Positions 8,333-16,356 of a stretch of DNA of 31,014 nt are shown in pieces. A program made the position numbers and the translations under genes. Position 1 is the stretch's first letter, and every line of letters starts with the position of its first letter. The notes beneath the pieces are model-generated. The model saw only the letters and a list, made by a program, of their open reading frames with translations, was not told where the DNA came from and did no database searches. Origin of the DNA: an uncultured Mediterraneibacter sp. (GTDB lineage: Bacteria; Bacillota; Clostridia; Lachnospirales; Lachnospiraceae); NCBI GenBank assembly GCA_934418295.1, contig CAKRWZ010000013.1:1-31014 (forward strand), written 5' to 3'.

Positions 8333-8366
8333 AGTCTTTTCTCCTTGTGAAAAACATTCTAGTTAA

Positions 8367-8395
8367 AATATACGTCATTCTCGCTTATATTGCAA
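8367..8395 (-). promoter_or_regulatory. Sigma-A promoter for nfnAB
   Basis: On the minus strand, TTGCAA (8390-8395) and TATATT (8367-8372) are separated by 17 bases. The site lies just after the hairpin that follows the alcohol dehydrogenase gene and about 35 bases upstream of the nfnA ATG. AAGGAG serves as ribosome binding site. Confidence 0.75.
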
Positions 8396-8440
8396 GAAAA
8401 TTTCCTGCAGTATGTACAAACATTACCGCAGGAAATTTTC
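8396..8440 (-). terminator. Hairpin terminator after the iron-containing alcohol dehydrogenase
   Basis: A perfect 13-bp inverted repeat (GAAAATTTCCTGC at 8396-8408 and its complement at 8428-8440) with a 19-base loop, 37 bases after the stop codon. The U-rich part lies largely within the 3' arm (AAATTTTCTT), so it is a less classical terminator. It abuts the -35 box of the nfnAB promoter. Confidence 0.6.
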
Positions 8441-8476
8441 CATAACTATGAATAACGACAAATCGGATTTACCTTA

Positions 8477-9658
8477 TTAAAAATCTACTTCTGTTCCGTA
8501 ATAGATGCAGGTAAAGAGTTTTTCCATCTGTTCCGGATCGATGGCACGCGGATTAGATCCTGTACATGCATCACCGACTGCTCTTGTTGCGATTCCGGAG
8601 ATTTTCTCTTTGAATTCTTCTTCGATGATACCGAACTCTTTCAGTGTCTTCGGAATAGACAGCTGAACGTTAAAGTCATCGATCTTCTCGCAGAGACTGT
8701 TGATCAGAGCTTTCTCAGATGCACCCGGAAGTCCTACTCTTCTTGCAATCTCAGCGTAACGTTTTGCTGCTACCGGATCCTTTGCATTATATTTGATAAC
8801 GTATGGCAGATACATTGCATTTGCACATCCGTGTGTAATATGTCCTGTAGAGAATGCTGCTCCTGTTTTGTGTGCCATGGAATGTACAATTCCGAGGAGC
8901 GCGTTGGAGAATGCCATACCAGCAAGGCACTGTGCATCGTGCATTTTTTCTCTTGCTTCCATGTTTCCTCTGTAGGAAGCCGGCAGATAATCGAAAACCA
9001 TCTCGATCGCCTGGATCGCCAGCGGATCTGTATAAGCACAGTTCAGAGTAGAAACGTATGCTTCGATCGCATGGGTCAGAGCGTCCATACCTGTGTAAGC
9101 TACCTGTTTTGCCGGAAGCTGTGCCACAAGTTCCGGATCTACAATGGCAACGTCCGGTGTGATGTTAAAGTCAGCCAGCGGATATTTTACACCTGTGCTG
9201 TAATCTGTGATAACGGAAAATGCCGTAACTTCTGTAGCGGTTCCGGATGTAGACGGAATTGCCACGAATTTTGCTTTTTTACGAAGTTCCGGGAAGTTAA
9301 ACGGTGTAATCAGATCTTCAAAGGTCGTCTCCGGATACTCATAAAAAGCCCACATTGCTTTTGCTGCATCGATTGGGGAACCGCCTCCCATAGATACGAT
9401 CCAATCCGGCTCAAAAGCACGCATTGCTTCTGCACCCTTCATAACCGTCTCAACAGACGGATCCGGCTCAACTCCTTCAAAAAGAGCAACTTCCATACCT
9501 GCTTCTTCCAGGTAAGCAACTGCTTTGTCCAAAAAGCCCTGACGTTTCATAGAACCGCCGCCTACGACCAGCATTGCTTTTTTCCCTTTCAGGTTTTTCA
9601 GTTCTTCCAGACATCCTTTTCCATGATAAATGTCTCTTGGTAATGTAAAGCGTCCCAT
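8477..9658 (-). CDS. Iron-containing alcohol dehydrogenase (group III)
   Basis: A 393-residue protein that interconverts aldehydes and alcohols with NAD(P)H and an Fe2+ centre. The start at 9658 (MGRFTLPRDIYHGKG) is chosen because AAGGAG lies 12 bases upstream; the frame extends further upstream only through the promoter. The nucleotide-binding region has VSMGGGSPIDAAKAMW. The metal ligands are expected in DALTHAIEAY and in SMAHKTGAAFSTGHITHGCAN (one Asp and three His). It is monocistronic: a strong promoter with a candidate Rex operator precedes it and a hairpin follows. This suggests a role in NADH disposal during fermentation. Substrate (ethanol, butanol or 1,3-diols) is not determinable. 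Confidence 0.93.
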   Translation of the reverse strand: MGRFTLPRDIYHGKGCLEELKNLKGKKAMLVVGGGSMKRQGFLDKAVAYLEEAGMEVALFEGVEPDPSVETVMKGAEAMRAFEPDWIVSMGGGSPIDAAKAMWAFYEYPETTFEDLITPFNFPELRKKAKFVAIPSTSGTATEVTAFSVITDYSTGVKYPLADFNITPDVAIVDPELVAQLPAKQVAYTGMDALTHAIEAYVSTLNCAYTDPLAIQAIEMVFDYLPASYRGNMEAREKMHDAQCLAGMAFSNALLGIVHSMAHKTGAAFSTGHITHGCANAMYLPYVIKYNAKDPVAAKRYAEIARRVGLPGASEKALINSLCEKIDDFNVQLSIPKTLKEFGIIEEEFKEKISGIATRAVGDACTGSNPRAIDPEQMEKLFTCIYYGTEVDF

Positions 9659-9693
9659 AATTTTCTCTTTCTCCTTTTGTAAATATACTCTAC

Positions 9694-9711
9694 GCGTTAT
9701 TTTTTTAACAA
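9694..9711 (-). promoter_or_regulatory. Candidate Rex operator overlapping the alcohol dehydrogenase start site
   Basis: On the minus strand the 18 bases read TTGTTAA-AAAA-ATAACGC. The known clostridial Rex site is TTGTTAA-N4-TTAACAA. The promoter-proximal half matches 7 of 7 and the distal half 4 of 7. The site begins five bases downstream of the -10 box and covers the expected transcription start, a position where binding would block initiation. A rex gene lies at 24.1-24.7 kb in this window. Confidence 0.6.
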
Positions 9712-9715
9712 TGTA

Positions 9716-9744
9716 ATTATACCATTTTATTTTGAAAAGTACAA
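9716..9744 (-). promoter_or_regulatory. Extended -10 sigma-A promoter of the alcohol dehydrogenase gene
   Basis: On the minus strand, TTGTAC (9739-9744) and TATAAT (9716-9721) are spaced by 17 bases. A TG dinucleotide one base before the -10 makes it an extended -10 element. It begins directly after the terminator of the preceding transcription unit. Confidence 0.82.
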
Positions 9745-9750
9745 CAAAAA

Positions 9751-9785
9751 AACTGCACAAAATACAAAAACATTTTTGTGCAGTT
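9751..9785 (-). terminator. Rho-independent terminator after the zinc-ribbon/TPR gene
   Basis: A perfect 12-bp inverted repeat (AACTGCACAAAA at 9751-9762, complement at 9774-9785) with an 11-base loop. On the minus strand it ends in a run of seven T. It lies 40 bases after the stop of the zinc-ribbon/TPR gene and closes the transcript coming from the ftsK-fhs-folD direction. Confidence 0.88.
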
Positions 9786-9824
9786 CGCTGCTTAAATCAA
9801 TTTATTTTTTATAATATTTGTCTA

Positions 9825-11126
9825 TTATTCTTCCTCTTCTAACTCCAGGACATAATTTCTCTTGGTAATTTGTGTCATTTTTCCCTGTCCATTTACCAAT
9901 ACCGCACTGAAAATTGTCTGTCCCTGCGGCATTTTGATCGGTCCTGTGTAAGGAGTAGAATTTTCGGTCGGGTCGGTGTTATCCAGCGTATAATAGGCTT
10001 TGTACCCTTCCGGTACCTGGATCGTGATCTCCATTTGACGGTCATACTGACCGGTAGACGGAGAAACTGCCGGCGCATCCGCCACCGGAATATCGATCAC
10101 GTAGGTCTTACTGACTACCACACTGGGGATTCCTTTTTTGTTGACCGAGATCGCACGGACTTCATTGCTTCCCTCATTCAAAAGAATGGGTTCTGTATAC
10201 TCCGTATCGGACGTCGTCGGATTGGTCCCGTTTACCGTATAATAGATCTTGTCCCCGTCAGAAGTCAGTGAAACCTGCTGCACTTCTTCATAAGTGCCCT
10301 CGTCCAAACTAAACTTCGGCGGATCGGATACATACTCTTTCACTTCAGCCAAAACCGAATCCGGACAACCGTCCAACAATTCTGATATTTTCTTGGTCTG
10401 ATCTGAATCCACATAAAACCGGATCGCCGCTTTGTAAAGATCCGCATTGCTTTTCTGTGATTCGATAGCCGTCAGGAACACCTTTTCCGCCTTGTCCAGG
10501 TCGCCTTCCTTTTCATAGACTTTTGCCAGCCCGGCATAGGCCTCGGTCCGCTTGTTGTCCTTGGAGATCGCACGGTTAAATTTGGTCTCGGCCTCTGTGT
10601 AATTTCCTTCGTCCAGATAGCTGTAACCGCTGTTCACGATGCCGGAATAGCTGTTTTTATACAGGAAAAAGCCGATGATCCCCGCTAAAGCCACGACGGC
10701 AATCGCTATAATGATGAGCATTCTGCGGCGTTTCTTCTTTTTCATCTGCTGACGTTTTTTGATCTGCTGTCTTTTTTCCTCCGCAGTTCTTCTCGCCTGC
10801 ATCTGCTCCTGTTCCGTTCTTCTTCCGCCGTCTGTGTTGTCCCTTCTCATATTGCCGGCGGTGTTTCGCCTGCGGATATTTTCTCCGCCGCTCAACGCCT
10901 CCGTCCTTCTGCGTCCAGAAGTCTCTGTACGGAGTGCCTGTGTTCTGCGGCGGTCTCCCTCACCCACCGGCAGATGCCCCGTATAACTGTCTATGGACCC
11001 CTTTACCTCCTGCGCCAGCACATCATCCAACGGATTATAGTCCGGAACGATCTGCACCTCCGCACCACAATTGCTGCAATACAATTCTCCGTCGGGAATC
11101 TCTGCACCACAATGTGTACATTTCAT
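9825..11126 (-). CDS. Zinc-ribbon membrane protein with TPR and chitobiase/hexosaminidase C-terminal-type domains
   Basis: A 433-residue protein. A zinc ribbon with CTHC and CSNC knuckles occupies residues 1-22. Residues 50-135 are Arg/Lys/Gln-rich and probably disordered. One transmembrane helix lies at about 136-156. Outside the membrane, tetratricopeptide-like repeats (about 160-230; EGNYTEAETKFNRAISKD) are followed by two beta domains of the CHB_HEX_C/FN3-associated type: IYYTVNGTNPTTSDTEYTEP, about 252-325, and AYYTLDNTDPTENSTPYTGP, about 335-425. Such beta domains are usually accessory modules on carbohydrate-active or cell-surface proteins; here there is no enzyme domain. It lies 15 bases after folD and is probably co-transcribed. 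Function unknown; a cell-wall binding or sensing role is inference. Confidence 0.78.
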   Translation of the reverse strand: MKCTHCGAEIPDGELYCSNCGAEVQIVPDYNPLDDVLAQEVKGSIDSYTGHLPVGEGDRRRTQALRTETSGRRRTEALSGGENIRRRNTAGNMRRDNTDGGRRTEQEQMQARRTAEEKRQQIKKRQQMKKKKRRRMLIIIAIAVVALAGIIGFFLYKNSYSGIVNSGYSYLDEGNYTEAETKFNRAISKDNKRTEAYAGLAKVYEKEGDLDKAEKVFLTAIESQKSNADLYKAAIRFYVDSDQTKKISELLDGCPDSVLAEVKEYVSDPPKFSLDEGTYEEVQQVSLTSDGDKIYYTVNGTNPTTSDTEYTEPILLNEGSNEVRAISVNKKGIPSVVVSKTYVIDIPVADAPAVSPSTGQYDRQMEITIQVPEGYKAYYTLDNTDPTENSTPYTGPIKMPQGQTIFSAVLVNGQGKMTQITKRNYVLELEEEE

Positions 11127-11141
11127 AGTTACCCCTCCTGT

Positions 11142-11981
11142 TTATTTTCGAACCGCTTCTATGCAATTGTTCATCAACATTGCGATGGTCATCGGTCCCA
11201 CCCCTCCTGGTACCGGTGTAATTGCAGAAACTTTCTCTTCCACGTCTTTAAAATCTACGTCACCGCAGAGTTTTCCGTTTTCATCCCGATGCATTCCCAC
11301 ATCGATCACGACAGCGCCCTCTTTTACATATTCAGAAGTGACCATGCGCATCCTTCCCACTGCCACGATCAGAATATCTGCCTGTCTCGTGATTTCCGGA
11401 AGATTTTTTGTGCGGGAATGTGCCACAGTCACCGTTGCATTTTCGCGGAGCATCAGACATGCCATCGGCTTTCCGACAATGTTGCTTCTTCCGATGATCA
11501 CACAATTTTTTCCTTCAATGGAAATACCGGAACGTTTCAGGAGCTGGATCACGCCCGCCGGTGTACAGGACAAAAAACCTTTGTCTCCGATCCAGAGATT
11601 GCCGACACTGACCGGATGGAATCCATCCACGTCTTTTTCCGGGCTGATGGTCTGGATAATGCGCTCTTCGTCAATATGTGCAGGAAGCGGGAGCTGTACC
11701 AGAATCCCGTTTACAGATGGATCTGCGTTCAGTTCTTCCACCAAACGGATCAATTCCTGTTCTGTGACGGATTCTTCCAGTTCATAAGCTCTGGACTCAA
11801 TCCCCACATAAGCACATGCTTTCTTTTTATTGTTTACATACACACAGGAAGCCGGATCTTTTCCCACCTGGATCACAGCCAGACAAGCTGTGATCCCCTG
11901 TTCTTTTAATTTTGCCGCTTCTTCTTTCAGTTCATCTTTTATTTGCTTGGAAATTGTCTTTCCGTCTATTAATTTTGCCAT
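11142..11981 (-). CDS. folD: Methylenetetrahydrofolate dehydrogenase / methenyltetrahydrofolate cyclohydrolase FolD
   Basis: A 279-residue bifunctional enzyme, typical length. It oxidises 5,10-methylene-THF with NAD(P)+ and hydrolyses the 5,10-methenyl form to 10-formyl-THF. Signatures include ILVQLPLPAHID, SPEKDVDGFHP, the CTPAGVIQLL segment and the Rossmann motif VIIGRSNIVGKPMACLM. A lysine in YVNNKKKACAYVG fits the catalytic Lys. It follows fhs by 27 bases, so the two adjacent steps of C1-folate metabolism are co-transcribed. Upstream lie three tandem ribosome binding sequences. Confidence 0.97.
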   Translation of the reverse strand: MAKLIDGKTISKQIKDELKEEAAKLKEQGITACLAVIQVGKDPASCVYVNNKKKACAYVGIESRAYELEESVTEQELIRLVEELNADPSVNGILVQLPLPAHIDEERIIQTISPEKDVDGFHPVSVGNLWIGDKGFLSCTPAGVIQLLKRSGISIEGKNCVIIGRSNIVGKPMACLMLRENATVTVAHSRTKNLPEITRQADILIVAVGRMRMVTSEYVKEGAVVIDVGMHRDENGKLCGDVDFKDVEEKVSAITPVPGGVGPMTIAMLMNNCIEAVRK

Positions 11982-11986
11982 GACAA

Positions 11987-12013
11987 CTCCTTAAACTCCT
12001 TAAACTCCTTAAA
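11987..12013 (-). repeat. Three tandem 9-bp repeats, each containing a Shine-Dalgarno core, before folD
   Basis: The 9-base unit CTCCTTAAA (minus strand TTTAAGGAG) occurs three times in perfect head-to-tail order. Each copy supplies an AAGGAG core. The copy nearest folD is spaced five bases from the ATG, and the farthest overlaps the fhs stop codon. Short perfect tandem repeats of this kind can change copy number by slippage. Confidence 0.9.
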
Positions 12014-13679
12014 ATAATCCTGTGATTTTTCCGTCGTTTGTAACATCGATCCCGAAAGCAGCCGGTGTTTTCGGAAGTCCGGGCATCGTCATTACAGCTC
12101 CTGTCAGTGCCACCACAAAGCCTGCACCGGCACTCACATAAACTTCCCGGATATGGATATCAAAATTCTCCGGTCTTCCCAGAAGACTTGCATCATCCGA
12201 CAGAGAATACTGATTCTTTGCCATGCAAACCGGAAGGTTTCCGAATCCCATTGCCGTGATCTTATCCAGCTGTTTTTTCGCTGCCGGTTCAAAAACAACG
12301 CCTCTTGCGCCGTAGATTTCTTTTGAGATCGTCTCGATCTTCTTATCCAACGGCAATTCATCTTCGTAAAGCGGATGGAAATGACTCTCTTCTGTCTCCA
12401 AAGTCTCTACGACTTTGTTTGCCAATTCGATACCGCCTTCTCCGCCTTTTTCCCACACTTCTGAAAGAGCGAATTTACACCCTCTTTCTTCACAGAATTT
12501 GCGGATGAATTCATTTTCAGCCTTTGTGTCTGTCACAAAAGAGTTTAGGGTCACAATGACCGGAACATCATACTTCTGGATATTTTCAATATGTTTTTCC
12601 AGATTGACGATTCCCTTTTTCAAAGCTTCCAGATTTTCCTCTGCCAGCTCTGTCTTCGGCACACCGCCATTGTACTTCAAAGCACGTACTGTTGCCACCA
12701 AAACGACTGCATCCGGTTTCAGGCCGGCCATACGGCATTTAATGTTCATAAATTTCTCGGCACCCAGATCCGCTCCAAAACCGGCTTCCGTGATCGCGAT
12801 ATCCCCGATCTTCAAAGCTGTTCTCGTAGCACGGACACTGTTACATCCGTGGGCAATGTTCGCAAACGGTCCGCCGTGTACCAGTGCCGGTGTGTGTTCC
12901 AGTGTCTGGATCAGGTTTGGTTTGATCGCATCTTTCAAAAGAGCAGCCATCGCTCCTGTTGCATTGATCTCGTCTGCGGTTACCGGATCTCCGTCGTAAT
13001 TGTAAGCGACAATGATTCTTCCGAGGCGTTTCTTCAGATCCTCCAGATCGTCTGCCAGACAGAGGATTGCCATGATCTCAGACGCAACCGTGATCACAAA
13101 ATGATCCTCCCGGACGGTTCCGTCGGATTTTTTACCAAGTCCTACCACGATATTTCTCAAAACACGGTCATTCATATCCAGACATCTCTTCCATACGACC
13201 TGTCTCGGATCGATCCGTTTTAAATTCCCCTGCTGGATATGATTGTCCAAAAGGGCTGCCAGCAGATTGTTTGCTGATGTGATCGCATGAAAATCTCCTG
13301 TGAAATGCAGGTTCAGGTCATCCATCGGTACGACCTGTGCATAACCGCCGCCGGCTGCTCCGCCTTTGATACCGAAGCAAGGTCCCAAAGAAGGTTCTCT
13401 GAGGGCAATCACTGCTTTTTTTCCGATTTTTGCCATGGCCTGTCCCAGTCCGACTGTTGTCGTCGTCTTTCCCTCTCCTGCCGGAGTCGGATTGATGGCA
13501 GTTACCAGCACCAGCTTTCCATCCGGATTTCCTTTTACCTTCTCCCAAAGCTCGTCTGAAAGCTTTGCTTTATATTTTCCATAATATTCCAGATCCTCTT
13601 CTTCGATCCCGATGCTCGCCGCAACGTCCCGAATATGCTCCATCTGTGCTTCCTGTGCAATCTGAATGTCTGTCTTCAT
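12009..13679 (-). CDS. fhs: Formate-tetrahydrofolate ligase
   Basis: A 556-residue enzyme, the normal family length. It joins formate to tetrahydrofolate with ATP to give 10-formyl-THF, the entry to the methyl branch of one-carbon metabolism. The P-loop TPAGEGKTTTTVGLGQAM lies near residue 65, followed by ALREPSLGPCFGIKGGAAGG, which carries residues of the active site, and by the GGVPKTEL and ITEAGFGADLGAEKF segments typical of Fhs. It sits between ftsK and folD. Other acetogenesis genes are not in the window, so a biosynthetic or an acetogenic role cannot be distinguished. Confidence 0.97.
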   Translation of the reverse strand: MKTDIQIAQEAQMEHIRDVAASIGIEEEDLEYYGKYKAKLSDELWEKVKGNPDGKLVLVTAINPTPAGEGKTTTTVGLGQAMAKIGKKAVIALREPSLGPCFGIKGGAAGGGYAQVVPMDDLNLHFTGDFHAITSANNLLAALLDNHIQQGNLKRIDPRQVVWKRCLDMNDRVLRNIVVGLGKKSDGTVREDHFVITVASEIMAILCLADDLEDLKKRLGRIIVAYNYDGDPVTADEINATGAMAALLKDAIKPNLIQTLEHTPALVHGGPFANIAHGCNSVRATRTALKIGDIAITEAGFGADLGAEKFMNIKCRMAGLKPDAVVLVATVRALKYNGGVPKTELAEENLEALKKGIVNLEKHIENIQKYDVPVIVTLNSFVTDTKAENEFIRKFCEERGCKFALSEVWEKGGEGGIELANKVVETLETEESHFHPLYEDELPLDKKIETISKEIYGARGVVFEPAAKKQLDKITAMGFGNLPVCMAKNQYSLSDDASLLGRPENFDIHIREVYVSAGAGFVVALTGAVMTMPGLPKTPAAFGIDVTNDGKITGLF

Positions 13680-13699
13680 AGTCTTTTGTTCTCCTCCTG

Positions 13700-16270
13700 T
13701 TAACTCTCTTGTAAATATTGTTCAAACTCTTCCATCGTCATCAAGATCTTTCTTGGCTTCGTTCCTTCTTCTCCGCCTACCACTCCGGCTTCTGCGAGCT
13801 GATCCATGATCCGGGCTGCACGGTTGAATCCAATTTTGAACATCCTCTGCAGCATCCCGATGGAAGCTTTTTCTTTTTCTATGATCAATTTTCCTGCATC
13901 TGCAAAATAAGCGTCTTTGTCGTCACCGCCCTCTTCTGTGCCCGGGACAGAGGAAACAGAAACGATATTTTCATTTACATGCTCTTCGATTTCCTCATTA
14001 TAAGATGCGTTTCCGTTCTTCTCGATCAGATAATCCACAACCTTTTGTACTTCCTGATCCGACACGAAAGAGCCTTGTACACGAACCGGCTTTGGATACC
14101 CTGCCGGGTAAAACAGCATATCCCCTTTTCCCAGCAGCTTTTCTGCACCATTCATATCGATGATCGTCCTGGAATCTATACCAGATGTGGTAGAAAAAGC
14201 AATTCTGGACGGCATATTGGCTTTGATCAGTCCTGTTATAACATTTACCGACGGACGCTGTGTGGCCAACACCAAATGCATACCGGCTGCCCTTGCAAGC
14301 TGTGCCAGACGGCAAATCGCACCTTCCACTTCTCCCGGTGCCACCATCATCAGATCTGCCAGCTCGTCTACGATAATGACGATCTGTTCCATTTTCTTTG
14401 GCAGATTCTCTTCACTGCCTTCTCGTTTCAGGCGTTCCAATTTTTCATTATAAGCCTTGATCTCTCTTACATTAAATTCCGCAAACAACTGATAACGCTT
14501 CATCATTTCCGCTACTGCCCAGTTTAATGCGCCGGAAGCCTTTTTCGGATCCGTTACCACCGGGATTAACAGATGGGGGATCCCGTTATATACACTAAGC
14601 TCTACCACCTTCGGATCGATCATGATCAGCTTCACTTCCTCCGGAGAGGCTTTGTAAAGAATACTGATGATCAGAGTGTTGATGCAGACGGATTTACCGG
14701 ATCCGGTGGCGCCTGCCACCAAAAGATGGGGCATTTTAGCGATATCACTGACCACCGTTTTCCCGGAGATGTCTTTTCCTACTGCAAAAGAGATTTTTGA
14801 CTTGCTATCCTGAAAAGCCCTGCTCTCCAAAAGATCCCGGAGCATGACCGGCGTATTTTCTTTATTCGGGACTTCGATCCCCACAGCTGCTTTACCTGGT
14901 ATCGGCGCCTCGATCCTGAGATCTGAAACTGCCAGATTTAACTTGATATCGTCTGCCAGTCCTACGATTTTGCTGACTTTTACCCCTTGCTCCGGCTGGA
15001 TTTCATACCGCGTCACGGCCGGTCCGCAGCTGGCATCTACCACATGGGCGCTGACACCAAAATTTTTCAGTGTCTGCTCCAGCTTCATAGCCGTTTCCTG
15101 CAAATGTGCTTTGGTGTCTCCGCCTTCGCCTTTTCCTTTGCTCAACAAAGACATCGGCGGAACCCGATAAGAATCCTTTTCTGTTCCACTTTCTGTATGT
15201 TTTTGTTCCGGAAGCTTCTGTTCCTGAATCTGTTCTTCTACATCCGAAATTTCCTGCTGAAGCTCTCCCGGCGCCATTTTCTGCTTTCTGGAACGTTTTG
15301 GAACATCAGAAAACGTTTCCTTTGTCTCCGCCGTGACTTCTTCTGTGTTTTCTGCCGTGTTTCCTATTGTATGTCCCGGCAGCTCTTCCTCCGGTTTCAT
15401 GGCAAACAATTCTCCCGGATCCGCAGGCGGTCCTTCGTTTTCATAAAAAGAGTCTGCCGATGCCGGAATATCCGGCTGTGCATAAAGCTCTTTCACATCC
15501 GGCGATTTACCCACCAGCGTCGTATCAAAAGACACACCGGATACTTTTCCGCTTCTCTTTGCTCTTTTTTCCCGTCTTTCCTTTTCCTGTTTTTCCGCTT
15601 TTTCTTCCCGCTCTGCTCTCCGGACCTGGGTCCTCTCTCTCCGCTCTTCTCTCCTTCGGCGCGCGTCTTCATAAGCCCTGGATCCGCCCTTTTTCAACGG
15701 TACAAACAAGGATTTTTCAGTGATCAGGATCAGACAGATCAAAAAAAGGATCACGGTCACCACATAAGTTCCCGCTTTTCCGAGAAGGGGGCAGAATATT
15801 TTCACGACGGCCCCGCCCAGGAGACCTCCTGCATTTTTATGTATACTGGCCGCTTTATAATAAGCGGACAGTCCCAGCTCTGCGCGATATCCGTTGGTGA
15901 TCAGCTCTGAAAATGTGCAAATCATCAGAAGCATCACGATGCCGGCTGCCAGTTTGATATAGGCATGCCGGTTGCCCTGGTTGGAAATCACAAAAGCGAT
16001 CCCGCCAAACAACAAAAGAGGGATCAGATAAGCTATCCATCCGAAGATTCCAAACATCGCAGAGGATACTGCCTTTCCCACGATGCCTCCCATACCGAAA
16101 TTACCGATCAAAAGGAGAATACACACCGCCAGAGAGATCAGCAAAACGATTTCGCCGCTCAGTCCGTTAGCTTCTGTCTTCGTATTTTGCCCGGAAGTTT
16201 TTTTCTTTCCGCCTTTTTTCCCGGAAGCTGATTTAGAAGTCGTTTTTCTCTTCGACGTCTTCGCTGCCAC
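13700..16270 (-). CDS. ftsK: FtsK/SpoIIIE-type DNA translocase
   Basis: About 856 residues. The basic N-terminus is followed by about four or five transmembrane helices (about residues 45-180), a long charged Arg/Glu linker (about 205-375), then the RecA-like motor. The motor has Walker A VAGATGSGKSVCINTL near residue 520, Walker B in IVIIVDELADLMM, and an ATQRPSVNVITG segment. The C-terminal winged-helix gamma domain begins near KASIGMLQRMFKIGFNRAARIMDQL and would read KOPS/SRS-like sequences. It pumps chromosomal DNA through the division or sporulation septum. A GTG at 16279 is almost in contact with AAGGAGG; the GTG at 16270, ten bases downstream of it, is the better start. An ordinary member of the family. 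Confidence 0.95.
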   Translation of the reverse strand: MAAKTSKRKTTSKSASGKKGGKKKTSGQNTKTEANGLSGEIVLLISLAVCILLLIGNFGMGGIVGKAVSSAMFGIFGWIAYLIPLLLFGGIAFVISNQGNRHAYIKLAAGIVMLLMICTFSELITNGYRAELGLSAYYKAASIHKNAGGLLGGAVVKIFCPLLGKAGTYVVTVILFLICLILITEKSLFVPLKKGGSRAYEDARRRREERRERTQVRRAEREEKAEKQEKERREKRAKRSGKVSGVSFDTTLVGKSPDVKELYAQPDIPASADSFYENEGPPADPGELFAMKPEEELPGHTIGNTAENTEEVTAETKETFSDVPKRSRKQKMAPGELQQEISDVEEQIQEQKLPEQKHTESGTEKDSYRVPPMSLLSKGKGEGGDTKAHLQETAMKLEQTLKNFGVSAHVVDASCGPAVTRYEIQPEQGVKVSKIVGLADDIKLNLAVSDLRIEAPIPGKAAVGIEVPNKENTPVMLRDLLESRAFQDSKSKISFAVGKDISGKTVVSDIAKMPHLLVAGATGSGKSVCINTLIISILYKASPEEVKLIMIDPKVVELSVYNGIPHLLIPVVTDPKKASGALNWAVAEMMKRYQLFAEFNVREIKAYNEKLERLKREGSEENLPKKMEQIVIIVDELADLMMVAPGEVEGAICRLAQLARAAGMHLVLATQRPSVNVITGLIKANMPSRIAFSTTSGIDSRTIIDMNGAEKLLGKGDMLFYPAGYPKPVRVQGSFVSDQEVQKVVDYLIEKNGNASYNEEIEEHVNENIVSVSSVPGTEEGGDDKDAYFADAGKLIIEKEKASIGMLQRMFKIGFNRAARIMDQLAEAGVVGGEEGTKPRKILMTMEEFEQYLQES

Positions 16271-16327
16271 TGTAAACACTCCTCCTTTCTGTCGATATCC
16301 GATAAAAACCCATAATATACGATTATC

Positions 16328-16356
16328 AGTATAACATTTTCACAATTTACTGTCTA
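16328..16356 (-). promoter_or_regulatory. Sigma-A promoter for ftsK-fhs-folD
   Basis: On the minus strand, TAGACA (16351-16356) and TATACT (16328-16333) are spaced by 17 bases, with TG one base before the -10 (extended -10). The -35 box lies within the last codons of tepA. The -10 ends about 58 bases upstream of the ftsK start. Confidence 0.68.

Noticed and set aside
8345..8362. Possible Rex site (TTGTGAA half) near the nfnAB promoter
   Set aside because: The second half does not match a Rex palindrome, and the half-site lies between promoter and ribosome binding site by likely chance.
10974..11909. Plus-strand open frame of about 311 codons opposite folD and the zinc-ribbon/TPR gene
   Set aside because: Same reasons; no ribosome binding site and no recognisable motif. 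The frame spans the junction of two real genes.
14987..15910. Plus-strand open frame of about 307 codons opposite ftsK
   Set aside because: Antisense to the charged ftsK linker; Phe/Arg-rich translation reflects the reverse complement of Glu/Lys/Arg-rich coding sequence.
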